From Pontibacter coccineus (lineage in GTDB: Bacteria > Bacteroidota > Bacteroidia > Cytophagales > Hymenobacteraceae): a stretch of 64,000 nt of DNA. Both the position numbers and the translations under genes were made by a program. The notes beneath the pieces were generated by a model that was not told where the DNA came from, did not search any database, and saw nothing but the letters and a program-made list of their open reading frames with translations. Positions 1 through 8,584 of the stretch are shown here, in pieces. The first letter of the stretch is position 1, and each line of letters begins with the position of its first letter. The stretch is from contig NZ_JAUOTN010000008.1 of the NCBI RefSeq assembly GCF_030546575.1, forward strand, positions 62,001-126,000. Reading direction: 5' to 3'.

Positions 1-206
1 CAAAGTCCCCCTTCGAAGGGAGTAGGGGGATGACAATCGTTCCCATATTCCCCTCTTGAGAGGGGCAGGGGTGTGTCAATCGTGCACCGGAATCCTGTTA
101 ATCCGTGGGGTAGCGGCCATCTTTAATCCTGAAAATCCTGATGCAGCCAAATTGCACCATTCTGACAGGTCGCGACCTGTCCCTAAACTCCCCAACTCTC
201 AAATTC
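1..206. repeat. Repeat-rich intergenic edge downstream of nuoB
   Basis: No gene is visible. The stretch holds several short repeats. Palindrome CCCTTCGAAGGG lies at 9-20 and CCCCTCTTGAGAGGGG at 50-65. An AATCCTG unit is iterated between 90 and 142. A perfect 18-bp palindrome, GACAGGTCGCGACCTGTC, lies at 164-181. A pyrimidine-rich run at 183-208 (ACTCTCAAATTCC-like) recurs near 5.2 and 5.4 kb and reaches the nuoB stop codon. Elements of this style are common between genes in Bacteroidota (from memory, not searched). Any of the palindromes could act as a processing or termination structure for the nuoAB transcript. Confidence 0.5.
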
Positions 207-845
207 CTATATTTCATCCGGCGAGCGAAATTCATTCATCTGACTCCAGCGTTCCTTTTTGCTCGCTTTTACTTCTATCTTCTCTGGTCGAATAACCCCT
301 TGGTCGCCGATGGTCCAGCTGAGTGGGCGCCGCTCTTTTCCTACGCGGTCAGCCAGTAGCATCAGGCCTTCCATAAAAGCGTCAGGTCGGGGCGGGCAGC
401 CGGGAACGTATACATCCACGGGAAGGAATTTGTCGACGCCCTGCACCACGCTGTAGATGTCATACATGCCGCCGGAGTTGGCGCAGGACCCCATCGAGAT
501 CACCCACTTTGGTTCCATCATCTGTTCGTGAAGTCGCTTGATGATCGGGGCCATTTTGATGAAGACGGTACCGGCAATGATCATCACGTCGGCCTCTCGT
601 GGGGTGCCCCGTATTACCTCCGCACCAAAACGGGCCACGTCGTATTTGGGGGTCATGCTGGTGGCCATTTCCACGAAACAGCAGCTCAAGCCAAAGTGAA
701 AAGGCCACATAGAATTTTTGCGGCCCCAGCCGATCAGATCCTGCAACGTGGTGAGCATGATGCTCTGCTGGACGGTTTCTTCATAGGAGCTAGTACCTGT
801 CACGGCATTGGCTGGCTCATCCGGTTTGCTTAACCACCATTTCAT
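207..845 (-). CDS. nuoB: NADH-quinone oxidoreductase subunit B
   Basis: This 212-aa subunit of respiratory complex I carries the terminal [4Fe-4S] cluster N2, next to the quinone site of the peripheral arm. The cluster ligands are all visible: the tandem Cys55-Cys56 in [10 protein letters not shown], Cys121 in [10 protein letters not shown] and Cys150 in [11 protein letters not shown]. Length is normal for the family; the charged C-terminal tail is typically variable. It lies 85 nt downstream of nuoA on the same strand, so the two are probably co-transcribed. The following nuo genes are not inside the window; the 206 bases after the stop hold repeats, so the rest of the operon is either further left or elsewhere. 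The stop codon lies inside a pyrimidine-rich intergenic repeat. Confidence 0.95.
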   Translation of the reverse strand: MKWWLSKPDEPANAVTGTSSYEETVQQSIMLTTLQDLIGWGRKNSMWPFHFGLSCCFVEMATSMTPKYDVARFGAEVIRGTPREADVMIIAGTVFIKMAPIIKRLHEQMMEPKWVISMGSCANSGGMYDIYSVVQGVDKFLPVDVYVPGCPPRPDAFMEGLMLLADRVGKERRPLSWTIGDQGVIRPEKIEVKASKKERWSQMNEFRSPDEI

Positions 846-930
846 ATCGTAGGGTGTTTCGTTACATTAGTCTGGCACAAGCCATACTTGAAAATCCGTA
901 GTTTATTCTCAAAAGTCTTCTCTCAGAAGC

Positions 931-1365
931 TCAATTCAGACTCGGCTTCTGCAGCATGCGTTTATAGGCCGCCAGTATTTTCTTGCCATCAGGGCCGAAG
1001 TCCAAAGCGCCGTTGCGCCACTCATATACCAGTACCACCACCAACATCGCAATGAAGACGAGCACGCCGAAATAGCCATACCACCCCAGCTCAGGGAAAG
1101 CAATGGCCCAGGCAAAAATAAAGATGGTCTCCACGTCGAAGATCACGAACATCATGGCCACCATATAGAACTGGGAGGAGAAACGGATACGGGCCCCGCC
1201 AGCGCTCACGATGCCGCCCTCGTAGGGCTCTACCATGGCGCGGCCATGGCCACGCTGGCCAAGCACGTAAGAAAGACCCAGTATCAGCAATACCAGACTG
1301 AGAACGATGGCACCATAGACCGCCAACGGCCACAGTAACGTTGTTGTTTCGGCTGTTTCCTGCAT
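931..1365 (-). CDS. nuoA: NADH-quinone oxidoreductase subunit A
   Basis: A 144-aa membrane subunit of complex I, at the junction of the peripheral and membrane arms. Three hydrophobic segments are visible, at about residues 12-36, 66-88 and 97-116. The family signature FYMVAMMFVIFDVET leads into the second helix. The loop motif reads VEPYEGGI, like the FESGI form of E. coli NuoA; the cysteine of the YECG form found in many other lineages is absent. It is followed by nuoB (85-nt gap) and preceded by a CBS-domain gene (30-nt gap), all on the minus strand, suggesting one transcript. Confidence 0.94.
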   Translation of the reverse strand: MQETAETTTLLWPLAVYGAIVLSLVLLILGLSYVLGQRGHGRAMVEPYEGGIVSAGGARIRFSSQFYMVAMMFVIFDVETIFIFAWAIAFPELGWYGYFGVLVFIAMLVVVLVYEWRNGALDFGPDGKKILAAYKRMLQKPSLN

Positions 1366-1395
1366 GGTTTCTCCTAATAAATGCTATCCGGGCTA

Positions 1396-1833
1396 CTACT
1401 CGTGGTGCCCGGTTATATAATGCTCGAGGTCTTCGATAATACACTTTTGCTCGTCTATCATGCACTTCACGATGTCGCCGATAGACACCAGCCCTACGAG
1501 TTGTTGCTTGTCCATAACAGGAAGATGGCGGATGTACTTTTCGGTCATCAGGGCCATGCACTGGTCTATGGTCGTATCGGGTGTCACCACCACGGGGTGC
1601 TCACTCATGATCTCCTGCACCAGCGTGTCGCGCGAGGCCTTTCCCTTCAGAATGACCTTACGGGCATAATCGCGCTCGGTAAAAATACCTGCAAACTTGT
1701 CATGATCCATGACGATGAGCGCTCCTACGTTCTGTGCCACCATTTTTTCGAGAGCACTGTACACGGTGCTACCGGGGCGAATAGAAATGACTCTGTTTCC
1801 CTTTTTTTGGAGTAAGTGCCTGACAGTTCCCAT
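1396..1833 (-). CDS. Tandem CBS-domain protein
   Basis: A 145-aa cytoplasmic protein made almost entirely of two CBS domains, at about residues 8-65 and 75-135. The repeating pattern is visible as VGALIVMD...GIFTERDYARKV in the first half and IRHLPVMD...GLVSIGDIVKCM in the second. Paired CBS domains bind adenosine nucleotides (AMP, ATP, SAM) and usually sense energy state; no catalytic domain is attached here. The gene lies 30 nt upstream of nuoA on the same strand and is probably the first gene of a CBS-nuoA-nuoB transcript, which would place a nucleotide sensor with complex I. That functional link is inference. Confidence 0.85.
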   Translation of the reverse strand: MGTVRHLLQKKGNRVISIRPGSTVYSALEKMVAQNVGALIVMDHDKFAGIFTERDYARKVILKGKASRDTLVQEIMSEHPVVVTPDTTIDQCMALMTEKYIRHLPVMDKQQLVGLVSIGDIVKCMIDEQKCIIEDLEHYITGHHE

Positions 1834-2436
1834 AAAACCTCCTGTGTTCTTGTAATATATGCTTGAATGTTAGGGTGTTATACGAGACTTTTTTAAACAG
1901 GGCAAAGAATTATTTAAATATTACTTAAAAACATTCTAAAAAATAGAAATTTATATAAGGGCATACCTTTCCTTGAACCGATGTTACGACGTGAAACAGG
2001 TATAAGCTTGGTTTAATCTGGTTAGTATTTTGTTAAGATTCGTTGGTATATAAGCGAATGACTACTAAGGCAGCCTCTATTGGCATAGGGGAGTGAGATT
2101 ACCGGTCTACCGATACCCGATAGCTATGCAGCGACCTCGGCGGTTGGGTGGCATTCTGGAGAAGAGTACTCTGAAAGAGCAAAGGGTTGAAAATATGCCG
2201 CAAGCAGAAAATATGTTGGAAGCAAAAAAAGCTTAGGCCTTAATCTATATGGACTCGGTAAATAAGTCTTCGACTAGATGCTTTTGGGAAAAGGAGAATT
2301 GCGTTGTAGATGATGACTTGCCCAGTAATGAACAGATGAGTTAGAGAGTACTGTATAGTGGTGTAATTGTTATAGGAATTCAACGGAAGCAAGGTATGGC
2401 AGCTATCCAATTTTTGCCTGCCATACCTTGCTGAAA
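1834..2436. other. Gene-free stretch upstream of the CBS-nuoAB operon
   Basis: About 600 bases with no convincing reading frame. It should hold the promoter of the CBS-nuoAB operon, but I see no clear -33/-7 pair. It is A+T-rich around 1890-1960. GGTATA occurs near 1999 and 2045. An 18-bp unit beginning GAAAATATG is tandemly duplicated at 2189-2206 and 2207-2224 (15 of 18 identical). A perfect 15-bp inverted repeat lies at 2388-2432 (separate entry). The rest looks featureless. Confidence 0.5.
2388..2432 (-). terminator. Long perfect hairpin after the duplicated-domain lipoprotein gene
   Basis: AGCAAGGTATGGCAG at 2388-2402 and its exact reverse complement at 2418-2432 are separated by 15 bases. 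The hairpin begins five bases past the stop codon of the minus-strand lipoprotein gene, where a terminator or 3'-stabilising hairpin is expected. There is no clear T-run after it, so it may not be a classical intrinsic terminator. Both arms contain the 11-mer GCAAGGTATGG that recurs elsewhere in the window. Confidence 0.6.
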
Positions 2437-3294
2437 CTAATCTTTCGAGATGCGGGACCAGATCTCGTTTACCGGAGCGCCTGTGCTGCTCTGGCCGGAG
2501 TGGTGCCAGTTGCCGTCTTTCACCTCAAAGTTAAAGCTGAGCGACATGCCCACCCGGCTGCTGTCGCGTGAAAAGAACTCAATGTTTTCGGTATACTTCC
2601 CATTTTCGGCAGTGTAGGTGCCCCCGCCCGTGCCTGAAAACTGGCCTGTCTCGGAGTTGAAGGCGATCCACTGGAAACGGGTACCTGAGAGCACTTTCAA
2701 TGTTTTGCGCGGGCCGGGGCGCATGGCGTTCATCTGTCCGTCACGCTCGCGACCCGTGATGCGCCATGTACCTGCAAGCGGGGAAGTGCTATTGCTTTCG
2801 TTGATGCGGTTCCAGGTGTCGGTCGCCCCATCTCTGCTCATCGTCCACTGGTCTTTTTCGAGTTTGTAGTCTGCCGAAATCGTCGAACCTACCTGAGTGG
2901 AGTCCAGGGTGTTGAATTCGTATTTGAATTCAAAACTTCCGTTGGATAAGGTATAGGTGCCCCCGGTAGTGCCCAGAAACTGCTTGTTTTGCTGGTTGAA
3001 CCGGGCAAACGTCATAAAGCCGTCCTGCACGAGCATCACCACCTCATTGCCCTGACCGTCGGTCGTTCGCCAGGCGCCCTCCAGTTCGGTGACCTGCTGC
3101 GCTGTATTGGCGCTATAAGTTGAGGCGGAAGCGTTGGCAGCGGTGCTGGCGGCGGTGCCTGTTGGAACAGCGCTACTGCCAGAGGTCACAATTTGATCAC
3201 CTGAGTTAGAAGAGGTTGCGTCAGAGGCGGCGCAGCCCATCAGAAGCAAAAAGGAGAGTCCAGCAGCAGTGGTGTTTTTCAATAGTTTTATCAT
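2437..3294 (-). CDS. Putative lipoprotein with a duplicated domain
   Basis: A 285-aa secreted lipoprotein of unknown function. The start at 3294 (MIKLLKNTT) is chosen because it places a signal peptide with lipobox LLMGC (Cys21) directly at the N-terminus; an ATG nine codons upstream would put extra polar residues ahead of it. After a Ser/Thr/Ala-rich linker come two copies of one domain, at about 70-160 and 165-283. The shared pattern is a W-R-T/I start, then a line like FNQQNKQFLGTTGGTYT or FNSETGQFSGTGGGTYT, then a Trp-containing end (DTWNRI, EIWSRI). The all-beta look suggests a lipocalin-like or small-barrel fold, but this is a guess. It resembles Bacteroidota proteins labelled only 'membrane or secreted protein'. 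Confidence 0.75.
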   Translation of the reverse strand: MIKLLKNTTAAGLSFLLLMGCAASDATSSNSGDQIVTSGSSAVPTGTAASTAANASASTYSANTAQQVTELEGAWRTTDGQGNEVVMLVQDGFMTFARFNQQNKQFLGTTGGTYTLSNGSFEFKYEFNTLDSTQVGSTISADYKLEKDQWTMSRDGATDTWNRINESNSTSPLAGTWRITGRERDGQMNAMRPGPRKTLKVLSGTRFQWIAFNSETGQFSGTGGGTYTAENGKYTENIEFFSRDSSRVGMSLSFNFEVKDGNWHHSGQSSTGAPVNEIWSRISKD

Positions 3295-3324
3295 GGAAGC
3301 ATCACAATATGGGTTTGACATAAA

Positions 3325-3355
3325 AAAGCCGCCTATACCAGGTATAGGCGGCTTT
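3325..3355 (-). terminator. Intrinsic terminator made of an inverted GGTATAGGCGG pair
   Basis: AAAGCCGCCTATACC at 3325-3339 and its reverse complement at 3341-3355 form a near-perfect palindrome with one central base. On the minus strand it follows the DUF2911 stop codon (3365) and is followed by a T-run (complement of the A-run at 3322-3327), so it is a good intrinsic terminator for that gene. Both arms contain the GGTATA core of the iterated motif described in the findings. Confidence 0.85.
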
Positions 3356-3364
3356 CAGTTTGGT

Positions 3365-3886
3365 CTATTTAATCTTAACGGGAAGCTCCAGGTTTTCCCA
3401 GCGCATCAGGATGCCGTTTTTGGCGACTAAATACGCCAGTCGCTCATGCATTTTAGGGGCTTTGCGGGGCTTTACCGTCACCCGCAGCGCGTCCTGCCGC
3501 TCGTCGTACTCGGTGCCCCACTGTCCGGTGGCTTTGTTGAAAATCACCGTCCAGCTGTTCTCGTTAGGTATGGTATAGAGGCTGTACTTGCCTTTGGCCA
3601 GGTGGCGGCCCTCGACCTGCACGTCCTGGCTGAACTCGATGGTCGTCGCCTCGTTGGCGCCAGCGCGCCAAACTTTGCCGTAAGGTACCAGTTCACCCCA
3701 TACCTTCCTGTTTTTAACGGCTGGGCTGCTGTAATCGATGGTTACCAGGGCATCACCGATCTTGCCGGAGGCGGTGGCCGGCGGACTCGGGCGATTGTTT
3801 CTGTTGCCGTTCTGCGCCATTGTCAGCAAGGGAGTCAGCACCAGGAGTACTAGAAGTATGTGACGGAAATAAAAAGAAGTTTTCAT
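3365..3886 (-). CDS. DUF2911 family exported protein
   Basis: A 173-aa protein with a signal peptide at about residues 1-25 (ending LLTMAQ). The rest is a single DUF2911 domain, recognisable from IDYSSPAVKNRKVWGELVPYGKVWRAGANEATTIEF and the following GKYSLYTIP and WTVIFNK segments (family recognised from memory). Members are widespread in Bacteroidota and are exported, but no biochemical function is established. It is a single-gene unit with its own terminator at 3325-3355, divergent from the DUF922 gene. A possible -7 element, TACTTTTG on the minus strand, lies at 3929-3936, without a convincing -33 partner. Confidence 0.85.
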   Translation of the reverse strand: MKTSFYFRHILLVLLVLTPLLTMAQNGNRNNRPSPPATASGKIGDALVTIDYSSPAVKNRKVWGELVPYGKVWRAGANEATTIEFSQDVQVEGRHLAKGKYSLYTIPNENSWTVIFNKATGQWGTEYDERQDALRVTVKPRKAPKMHERLAYLVAKNGILMRWENLELPVKIK

Positions 3887-4071
3887 AAAGAGATAAAAGA
3901 AATACCTGATTGGTTAGGCTAAGATAGTCAAAAGTATAGACTGGATTGCAAAAAAATAGTTTATTACTGCTGCTGACTTTAAAGGATAAAGCGCTGCTGA
4001 ACCGACTGAACAAAAGCAATCCGGCTTTATGTTACAGGTATAGCCTCGCGCAAAAAGGGCATTTTCTGACC

Positions 4072-5181
4072 ATGAATTATAACGCAAAAAAACTCTTTAC
4101 CAGTCTGTCCGGTTTACTGCTGTTGCTGGTATTCTTTTACGCAAAGGCAACAGGTATAGCCAATAGCGTTGAGCCCCTTGTGTTGCGAGCCGAAAAGCTG
4201 CCCTTCACTCCGAAAGAATTTTATATAGCCAACGTGATCGACGATCGAAGCGACCGCAAAGCGGTTGCCTACCTGCTGCAAGTAGGTGGCGCGGGCAAGG
4301 TTCAGGCTGTCGATCTGCAGGGAGGAGCTCCTACGGCGGTGCATACTTTTATTCAGAAAAGCCTGCCGGCAGACAAATCACTGCGGCCCATCACCATCCG
4401 GCTAAAGGAGCTGCAGGTAAAGGAAACGCCAGCCGCTGCTGGTCGGGTAGCGGGGAACATCTCCGTGATCATGTTCTTTGAAATGGAGCGGGAAGGGGAA
4501 ACGGTGCCACTGCTGCAGTACAAGGGTGGCGGTCGCTATGAACGGCCGGCAACCCGCAACGAAGTGACAGAGCCCGCCCTGCGCCAATCTATCGTGGAGG
4601 CTTTGCGCTACCTCAACACCTGGATGGACCGGGAGGCCAACACCAATCACAGGCTGGCCAAAGGTATAAAAGTGAGCTTTACAGACTACAGCACGCCCGC
4701 CGACCAGGACACGGTTTTCTATGATCCGAACCGGCCGCTCACCTGGAATGACTTTAAGGCGGATGTCAACAAGACGAGCCGTTTCTCTGCCACTGTTTTC
4801 CCGAGTTTTGCCTACGAAGGCGAGACGGAGGTACGCGACGGCATCATTCACCTGAATCTGAACATGAAGGTATACGTGCTCAAAAGCTCATCCTGGGTAA
4901 AGGAAAACGCGCAGGATCCCTACGGCCTCAACCACGAGCAGAGGCATTTTGATATCGTCAAGCTGGTGTCGGAGCGATTCAAACAGAAAATAAAACCGGA
5001 GGAACTATCGCTGGCAGATTACAACAGCAACATCCAGTATCTTTTCATCGAGTCATTCCGCGAAATGAACCAGTTGCAGGATCAATACGAAGCAGAGACC
5101 CGTCACGGCCTTGATAAAGCCGCACAGGACAGCTGGAACCAACGGCTCGATAAAGAGTTAAAAGCAATGGGAGTGAAATGA
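4072..5181 (+). CDS. Secreted DUF922-type putative zinc protease
   Basis: A 369-aa exported protein. The ATG at 4072 is chosen because it begins a clean signal peptide (MNYNAKKLF followed by a Leu-rich core to about residue 30); the frame stays open upstream, but the extra 42 residues look non-coding and include a CAGGTATAGC motif. The C-terminal half carries RPLTWNDFKADV and LNHEQRHFDIVK, typical of DUF922, a family predicted to be Zn-dependent proteases. His288-Glu-Gln-Arg-His292 fits HExxH. The N-terminal half is unassigned. It is a monocistronic gene facing the M1 peptidase gene; a shared hairpin lies at 5337-5372. Protease activity is predicted only. Confidence 0.7.
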   Translation: MNYNAKKLFTSLSGLLLLLVFFYAKATGIANSVEPLVLRAEKLPFTPKEFYIANVIDDRSDRKAVAYLLQVGGAGKVQAVDLQGGAPTAVHTFIQKSLPADKSLRPITIRLKELQVKETPAAAGRVAGNISVIMFFEMEREGETVPLLQYKGGGRYERPATRNEVTEPALRQSIVEALRYLNTWMDREANTNHRLAKGIKVSFTDYSTPADQDTVFYDPNRPLTWNDFKADVNKTSRFSATVFPSFAYEGETEVRDGIIHLNLNMKVYVLKSSSWVKENAQDPYGLNHEQRHFDIVKLVSERFKQKIKPEELSLADYNSNIQYLFIESFREMNQLQDQYEAETRHGLDKAAQDSWNQRLDKELKAMGVK

Positions 5182-5336
5182 GTTCGAGAGTTGAAGAGTT
5201 TGAGCGTTTAGGAATTTGTAATTTGTAATACTTCGCCATTTATACTCCGCCATACCTTACTTTCTGTTTTCTAGTCCAAATACAGCCAAAATAGGTATGC
5301 AGTAATACTAGCTTGAGAAATCATAAGTTCTTAAAA

Positions 5337-5376
5337 CAGAAGGCCTGCCAGACTATTCCGGCAGGCTTTCTGTTTT
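5337..5376. terminator. Hairpin between convergent genes
   Basis: CAGAAGGCCTGCC (5337-5349) pairs with GGCAGGCTTTCTG (5360-5372), with one G-U type mismatch. T-rich runs follow on both strands, so it can serve the minus-strand M1 peptidase gene and possibly the plus-strand DUF922 gene. Flanking bases 5180-5230 and 5390-5440 carry degenerate copies of the ACTCTCAAA pyrimidine-rich repeat, in opposite orientations. Confidence 0.65.
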
Positions 5377-5421
5377 GGGGTTATATACTTGAACTCTCAA
5401 ACGCCACAACTACAAAACTTC

Positions 5422-7101
5422 CTAACTTTCTAATTCTTTCCCCTCCTGTACATAAAAGTTCGGGTCGATGGTCAGTTTGGTGCCGGCTTTTACTTTCTTG
5501 ATCTCTTTCCAGTCTGTCGTCGGTTCGAGCCAGGTTTCGACGCCGTTCAGATATACCTTCACCGGCATATTAAAACCTTCCACGACATTCGTCCAGCGAT
5601 AGGTTAGCTTTTTCTTTTCCAGTTGATATTCCAGCGCAGGTATGCGCGTGTCGCGCAGGTACTGATCGAAGAAGCGGCTCAGGTCACGGCCTGCGTGTTT
5701 TGCCAGGTAATTTTCGATCTGCTGCGTGGTGACGGTCTGGTGGTAAAAGTCGCGGTTCAGCCCCCGCAGGATGCCGCGGAATTTCTCGTCGTCATTCACA
5801 ATCTGGCGCAGGGTGTGCAGCATGTTAGCCCCTTTGTTGTACATATCGCCAGATCCCGCGTGGTTCACATTGTAGGTGCCAATCAGCGGGCGGTCGTTCT
5901 TGATGCTGGCCCGCTTGCCGATGGTATACTCATTGCCAGCCTGGGTGCCGTAGTGGTAGTCCAGGAACAGCGACTCCGAGTAGGCGGTAAAGCCCTCGTG
6001 CACCCACATATCAGCCACGTCTTTGTAAGTGATGTTGTTGGCAAACCACTCGTGGCCTGACTCGTGTATGATGATGAAATCGAACTTCAGACCCCAGCCA
6101 GTCCCGCTCAGGTCGCGGCCGCGGTAGCCGTTCTGATAGTCGTTGCCATAAGTAACTGAGCTTTGGTGCTCCATGCCCAGGTAGGGCGCCTCCACCAGTT
6201 TGTAGCTATCCTCATAAAAAGGGTAGGGCCCGAACCAGTGCTCGAAGGCCTGTAGCATACGCGGCACATCTTTGAACTGCACCTTGGCCTTCTCCAGATT
6301 ATAGGGAAGCACCCAATAGTCGCAGTCCAGCACGCCTTTTTCGCCCTGGTACTTCTCTCGGAAATGCACATAGTCGCCTATGTTGATGTTCACGCCGTAG
6401 TTGTTGATCGGATTGGTTACCGCCCAGTGGAAAGTACGGGTGCCGTTGGGGTTGTTATCGATGCCGCGCAGTCTGCCGTTCGAGACATTGGTCAGGTCCT
6501 TGGGCACGGCTACACTGATCAGCATGCTGTCCGGTTCGTCGTACATGTGGTCTTTGCACGGCCACCAGAGGCTGGCGCCATCGCCCTGGTTGGAGCTGGC
6601 GATAAAAGGTTTGCCCCGCTCATCGCGCTTCCAGGTAATACCCCCGCTCCAGGGCGGATTCACGCTTACTTTTGGCTTGCCGCCATAATGTACCTCTACC
6701 TCGTTCTGAGCACCCTTCTGCTGAGCCTCTACCAACTGCACAAAATAGGCGTTGCCTTCCTGGCGCACGTTCAGCTGCTTTCCGTTCTGCTTCACCCGTT
6801 GCATACGCATAGGAGGCTGCAGGTCGATCTGCATGATCTGGTAAGGCTCCACCACTTTGTAGCGGATGGTGTTCTTACCGTGGATGCTGCTGTCCGCGGG
6901 ATTCACGCTGATGTCGAGGTGGTAATAGGTGAGGTCCCACCAGGCCCGCTCGGGGGTGATGGTGCCACGCAGGGTGTCTTGGCGGGTAAAAGAGGGGGCT
7001 TGCTGTTGCGCCTGCGTCTCCAGGCTGCACAGCCCCAGCAGGAGCGCAACTCCGGTAAGCGCGCGCCTGGCCGATACATTTTTCATAGGTATAGCTTTCA
7101 T
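5422..7101 (-). CDS. M1 family metallopeptidase (aminopeptidase)
   Basis: A 559-aa exported zinc aminopeptidase of the M1 (aminopeptidase N-like) family. It starts with a signal peptide ending near residue 32 (LCSLETQAQ). Catalytic elements are all visible: the exopeptidase motif GMEH at 309-312 (the usual fourth residue is Asn), and the zinc site His346-Glu347-x-x-His350 with the third ligand Glu369, exactly 18 residues on (HEGFTAYSE). The protein ends soon after the catalytic and small C-terminal domains, like the shorter Bacteroidota M1 enzymes, and lacks the long ERAP-like C-terminus. An in-frame ATG five codons in (7086) is an equally good start. Probable role: trimming peptides in the periplasm or at the surface. 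Confidence 0.92.
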   Translation of the reverse strand: MKAIPMKNVSARRALTGVALLLGLCSLETQAQQQAPSFTRQDTLRGTITPERAWWDLTYYHLDISVNPADSSIHGKNTIRYKVVEPYQIMQIDLQPPMRMQRVKQNGKQLNVRQEGNAYFVQLVEAQQKGAQNEVEVHYGGKPKVSVNPPWSGGITWKRDERGKPFIASSNQGDGASLWWPCKDHMYDEPDSMLISVAVPKDLTNVSNGRLRGIDNNPNGTRTFHWAVTNPINNYGVNINIGDYVHFREKYQGEKGVLDCDYWVLPYNLEKAKVQFKDVPRMLQAFEHWFGPYPFYEDSYKLVEAPYLGMEHQSSVTYGNDYQNGYRGRDLSGTGWGLKFDFIIIHESGHEWFANNITYKDVADMWVHEGFTAYSESLFLDYHYGTQAGNEYTIGKRASIKNDRPLIGTYNVNHAGSGDMYNKGANMLHTLRQIVNDDEKFRGILRGLNRDFYHQTVTTQQIENYLAKHAGRDLSRFFDQYLRDTRIPALEYQLEKKKLTYRWTNVVEGFNMPVKVYLNGVETWLEPTTDWKEIKKVKAGTKLTIDPNFYVQEGKELES

Positions 7102-7181
7102 TCAGAAAGCTCAAATTAAGAAGAATTTCGAAAAAGAACAGCCTGCGCTTCGTCAATCTTCGCACAGGCAGGTATAAATGA

Positions 7182-7212
7182 CAAAGGGCCCCGCATGTTG
7201 TGGAGCCCTTTG
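7182..7212 (-). terminator. Hairpin after the cold-shock gene
   Basis: CAAAGGGC (7182-7189) pairs with GCCCTTTG (7205-7212). It lies 28 bases past the stop codon of the minus-strand csp gene, between it and the start of the M1 peptidase gene. The loop is long and the T-run is weak, so this is a moderate-quality terminator. Confidence 0.6.
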
Positions 7213-7240
7213 TTTGATTGACGCTTTATATATAACCAGA

Positions 7241-7432
7241 CTAAGCCAGTTTCACATTTACCGCGTTTAGTCCTTTTTTGCCTTCTTTCACTTCGAATGT
7301 TACTTCGTCGTTTTCTCTGATCTCATCGATCAAACCTGTTACGTGTACGAAGTACTCTTCGTTTGTTTCACTGTCTTTGATAAAACCGAAACCTTTGGTT
7401 TCATTAAAGAATTTTACTTTTCCGTTACTCAT
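7241..7432 (-). CDS. Cold-shock domain protein
   Basis: A 63-aa protein consisting only of a cold-shock (OB-fold) domain. The RNA-binding motifs are KGFGFI (RNP1) and YFVHVT (RNP2). These small proteins bind single-stranded RNA or DNA and melt RNA structure, often in cold or stationary phase. The gene is monocistronic, with 227 bases of A+T-rich sequence between its start and the terminator of the next gene. That leaves room for the long structured 5' leader typical of cold-shock genes, but I could not identify a defined thermosensor. The very common csp family does not allow a specific symbol. Confidence 0.95.
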   Translation of the reverse strand: MSNGKVKFFNETKGFGFIKDSETNEEYFVHVTGLIDEIRENDEVTFEVKEGKKGLNAVNVKLA

Positions 7433-7598
7433 GATATGTTGTTGTTAATACATGTTAGACACTGCATAACGGTAAAACGTTCATAGTATGTTGCAACTTT
7501 TTGCAAAAAACTTTAAAATATAGCCTTTCCGCATGCTCAGGGCATATTATTTTTTTCTTTTTCCTTCCTTATGTGCTTAGCCGCTCGGATAAAGGCAT

Positions 7599-7638
7599 AA
7601 AAAAATCCGGCAACATGGGGGAGTTGCCGGATTTTTTT
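7599..7638 (-). terminator. Strong intrinsic terminator of the S1/P1 nuclease gene
   Basis: AAAAAAATCCGGCAAC at 7599-7614 pairs with GTTGCCGGATTTTTTT at 7623-7638, loop eight bases. On the minus strand it follows the nuclease stop codon (7660) and ends in a seven-base T-run. It would also work on the opposite strand. Confidence 0.9.
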
Positions 7639-7659
7639 AAGGTATAAACGTTGTACTGT

Positions 7660-8427
7660 TTAGCCGTAGATCTGGTTCAGCAGACCCGCCAGGCGTATGC
7701 CTGCCTGCAGGATGCGCTGCTCCACGGTGCTGAAATTGTCATAGCTATAACGGTAGCCCAAGCGGCCGTCTTCCGGCAAGCTGTATACCTGCTCTCTCAA
7801 CTGAACCGACTCGTAAGCCCAGTCGCGCACGCCGGTAGATTGCCAGGCTTTTATTTGCTCTTTAGAAGGCGTGCCAACAAATTGGGCCAGTTCTGTAAAA
7901 CTCAGATTTTTGCCGTCGATCATGTCGCTGTCCCATACCCTGTGCAGGTTGGATGGCTGCCCGAACCACTGCACCTTTACCGCGTTGCCGCCCGTGTCAC
8001 CTTCTTTGCCAACATGCAGTGGCTGGTGAAGATCACCTACCAGGTGCACCAGGTATTTGAGGTACTCTTCTTCCTGCTTCGCTGTCAGGTTGCCGGCTTT
8101 CAGCACGGTCACTAATTCCTCGATCTTCATGATGATGTCACCGTTCGGATTTTTCTCGGTCTGCTCGTATTTCTTGCCACCCGGTACGGTTACCCAGTGC
8201 CAGTCATGCGTGTGGTTGTAAGCTGCGTCCGACTTGATATCGTCCATCCAAACCGACACTTCCGCCAGGGAGTTGTCTGCCAGAATTCTGTTGATCTTCT
8301 TTTGCGCTTTTTTCTTGAGGTGCTGCTCCGCTACCAGGCCGACGGCGCGGTGTCCGTTTTGCCCCCAGGCCATGGCCTGTGATACAAATAGGGGTATAAA
8401 TAGCAGAATACAAACTATTTTTTTCAT
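7660..8427 (-). CDS. S1/P1 family nuclease
   Basis: A 255-aa exported zinc-dependent nuclease of the S1/P1 family, which degrades single-stranded DNA and RNA and removes 3'-phosphates from nucleotides. The start at 8427 (MKKIVCILLF) gives a 20-residue signal peptide. Cleavage after Ala20 would expose Trp21, the residue whose amino terminus binds zinc in this family. His26, the THDWHWV segment, LVHLVGDLHQPLHVG and LHRVWDSDMI supply the other family ligands. An upstream in-frame ATG would add 12 residues ahead of the signal peptide and is not preferred. Likely role: scavenging nucleic acid outside the cytoplasm. Confidence 0.93.
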   Translation of the reverse strand: MKKIVCILLFIPLFVSQAMAWGQNGHRAVGLVAEQHLKKKAQKKINRILADNSLAEVSVWMDDIKSDAAYNHTHDWHWVTVPGGKKYEQTEKNPNGDIIMKIEELVTVLKAGNLTAKQEEEYLKYLVHLVGDLHQPLHVGKEGDTGGNAVKVQWFGQPSNLHRVWDSDMIDGKNLSFTELAQFVGTPSKEQIKAWQSTGVRDWAYESVQLREQVYSLPEDGRLGYRYSYDNFSTVEQRILQAGIRLAGLLNQIYG

Positions 8428-8584
8428 CGATAAAATTATTGGATTTTTAATGCTGCAAAACAAAGGCTTTTTTGCTTAATTGTGTAGACCTAAGCCCAAT
8501 TCTTTTACAGGATGGCTTTCCCGGCTTTATTTGGAGTGGCGTGTGGCGGTTGTGAAAGCTCGTTTTTAGACTTAGATTTCCGCT

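Noticed and set aside
1878..1884. TTATACG as a third ECF-like promoter
   Set aside because: The -10-like word is present, but no GTTACA-like partner lies 17 bases away.
1834..2436. A possible gene remnant or RNA gene in the 600-base gap
   Set aside because: No frame, structured core or similarity to known RNAs is visible; only short repeats and a hairpin.
3946..4071. Extended N-terminus of the DUF922 protein
   Set aside because: It would bury the signal peptide 42 residues into the protein and contains an intergenic CAGGTATAGC motif.
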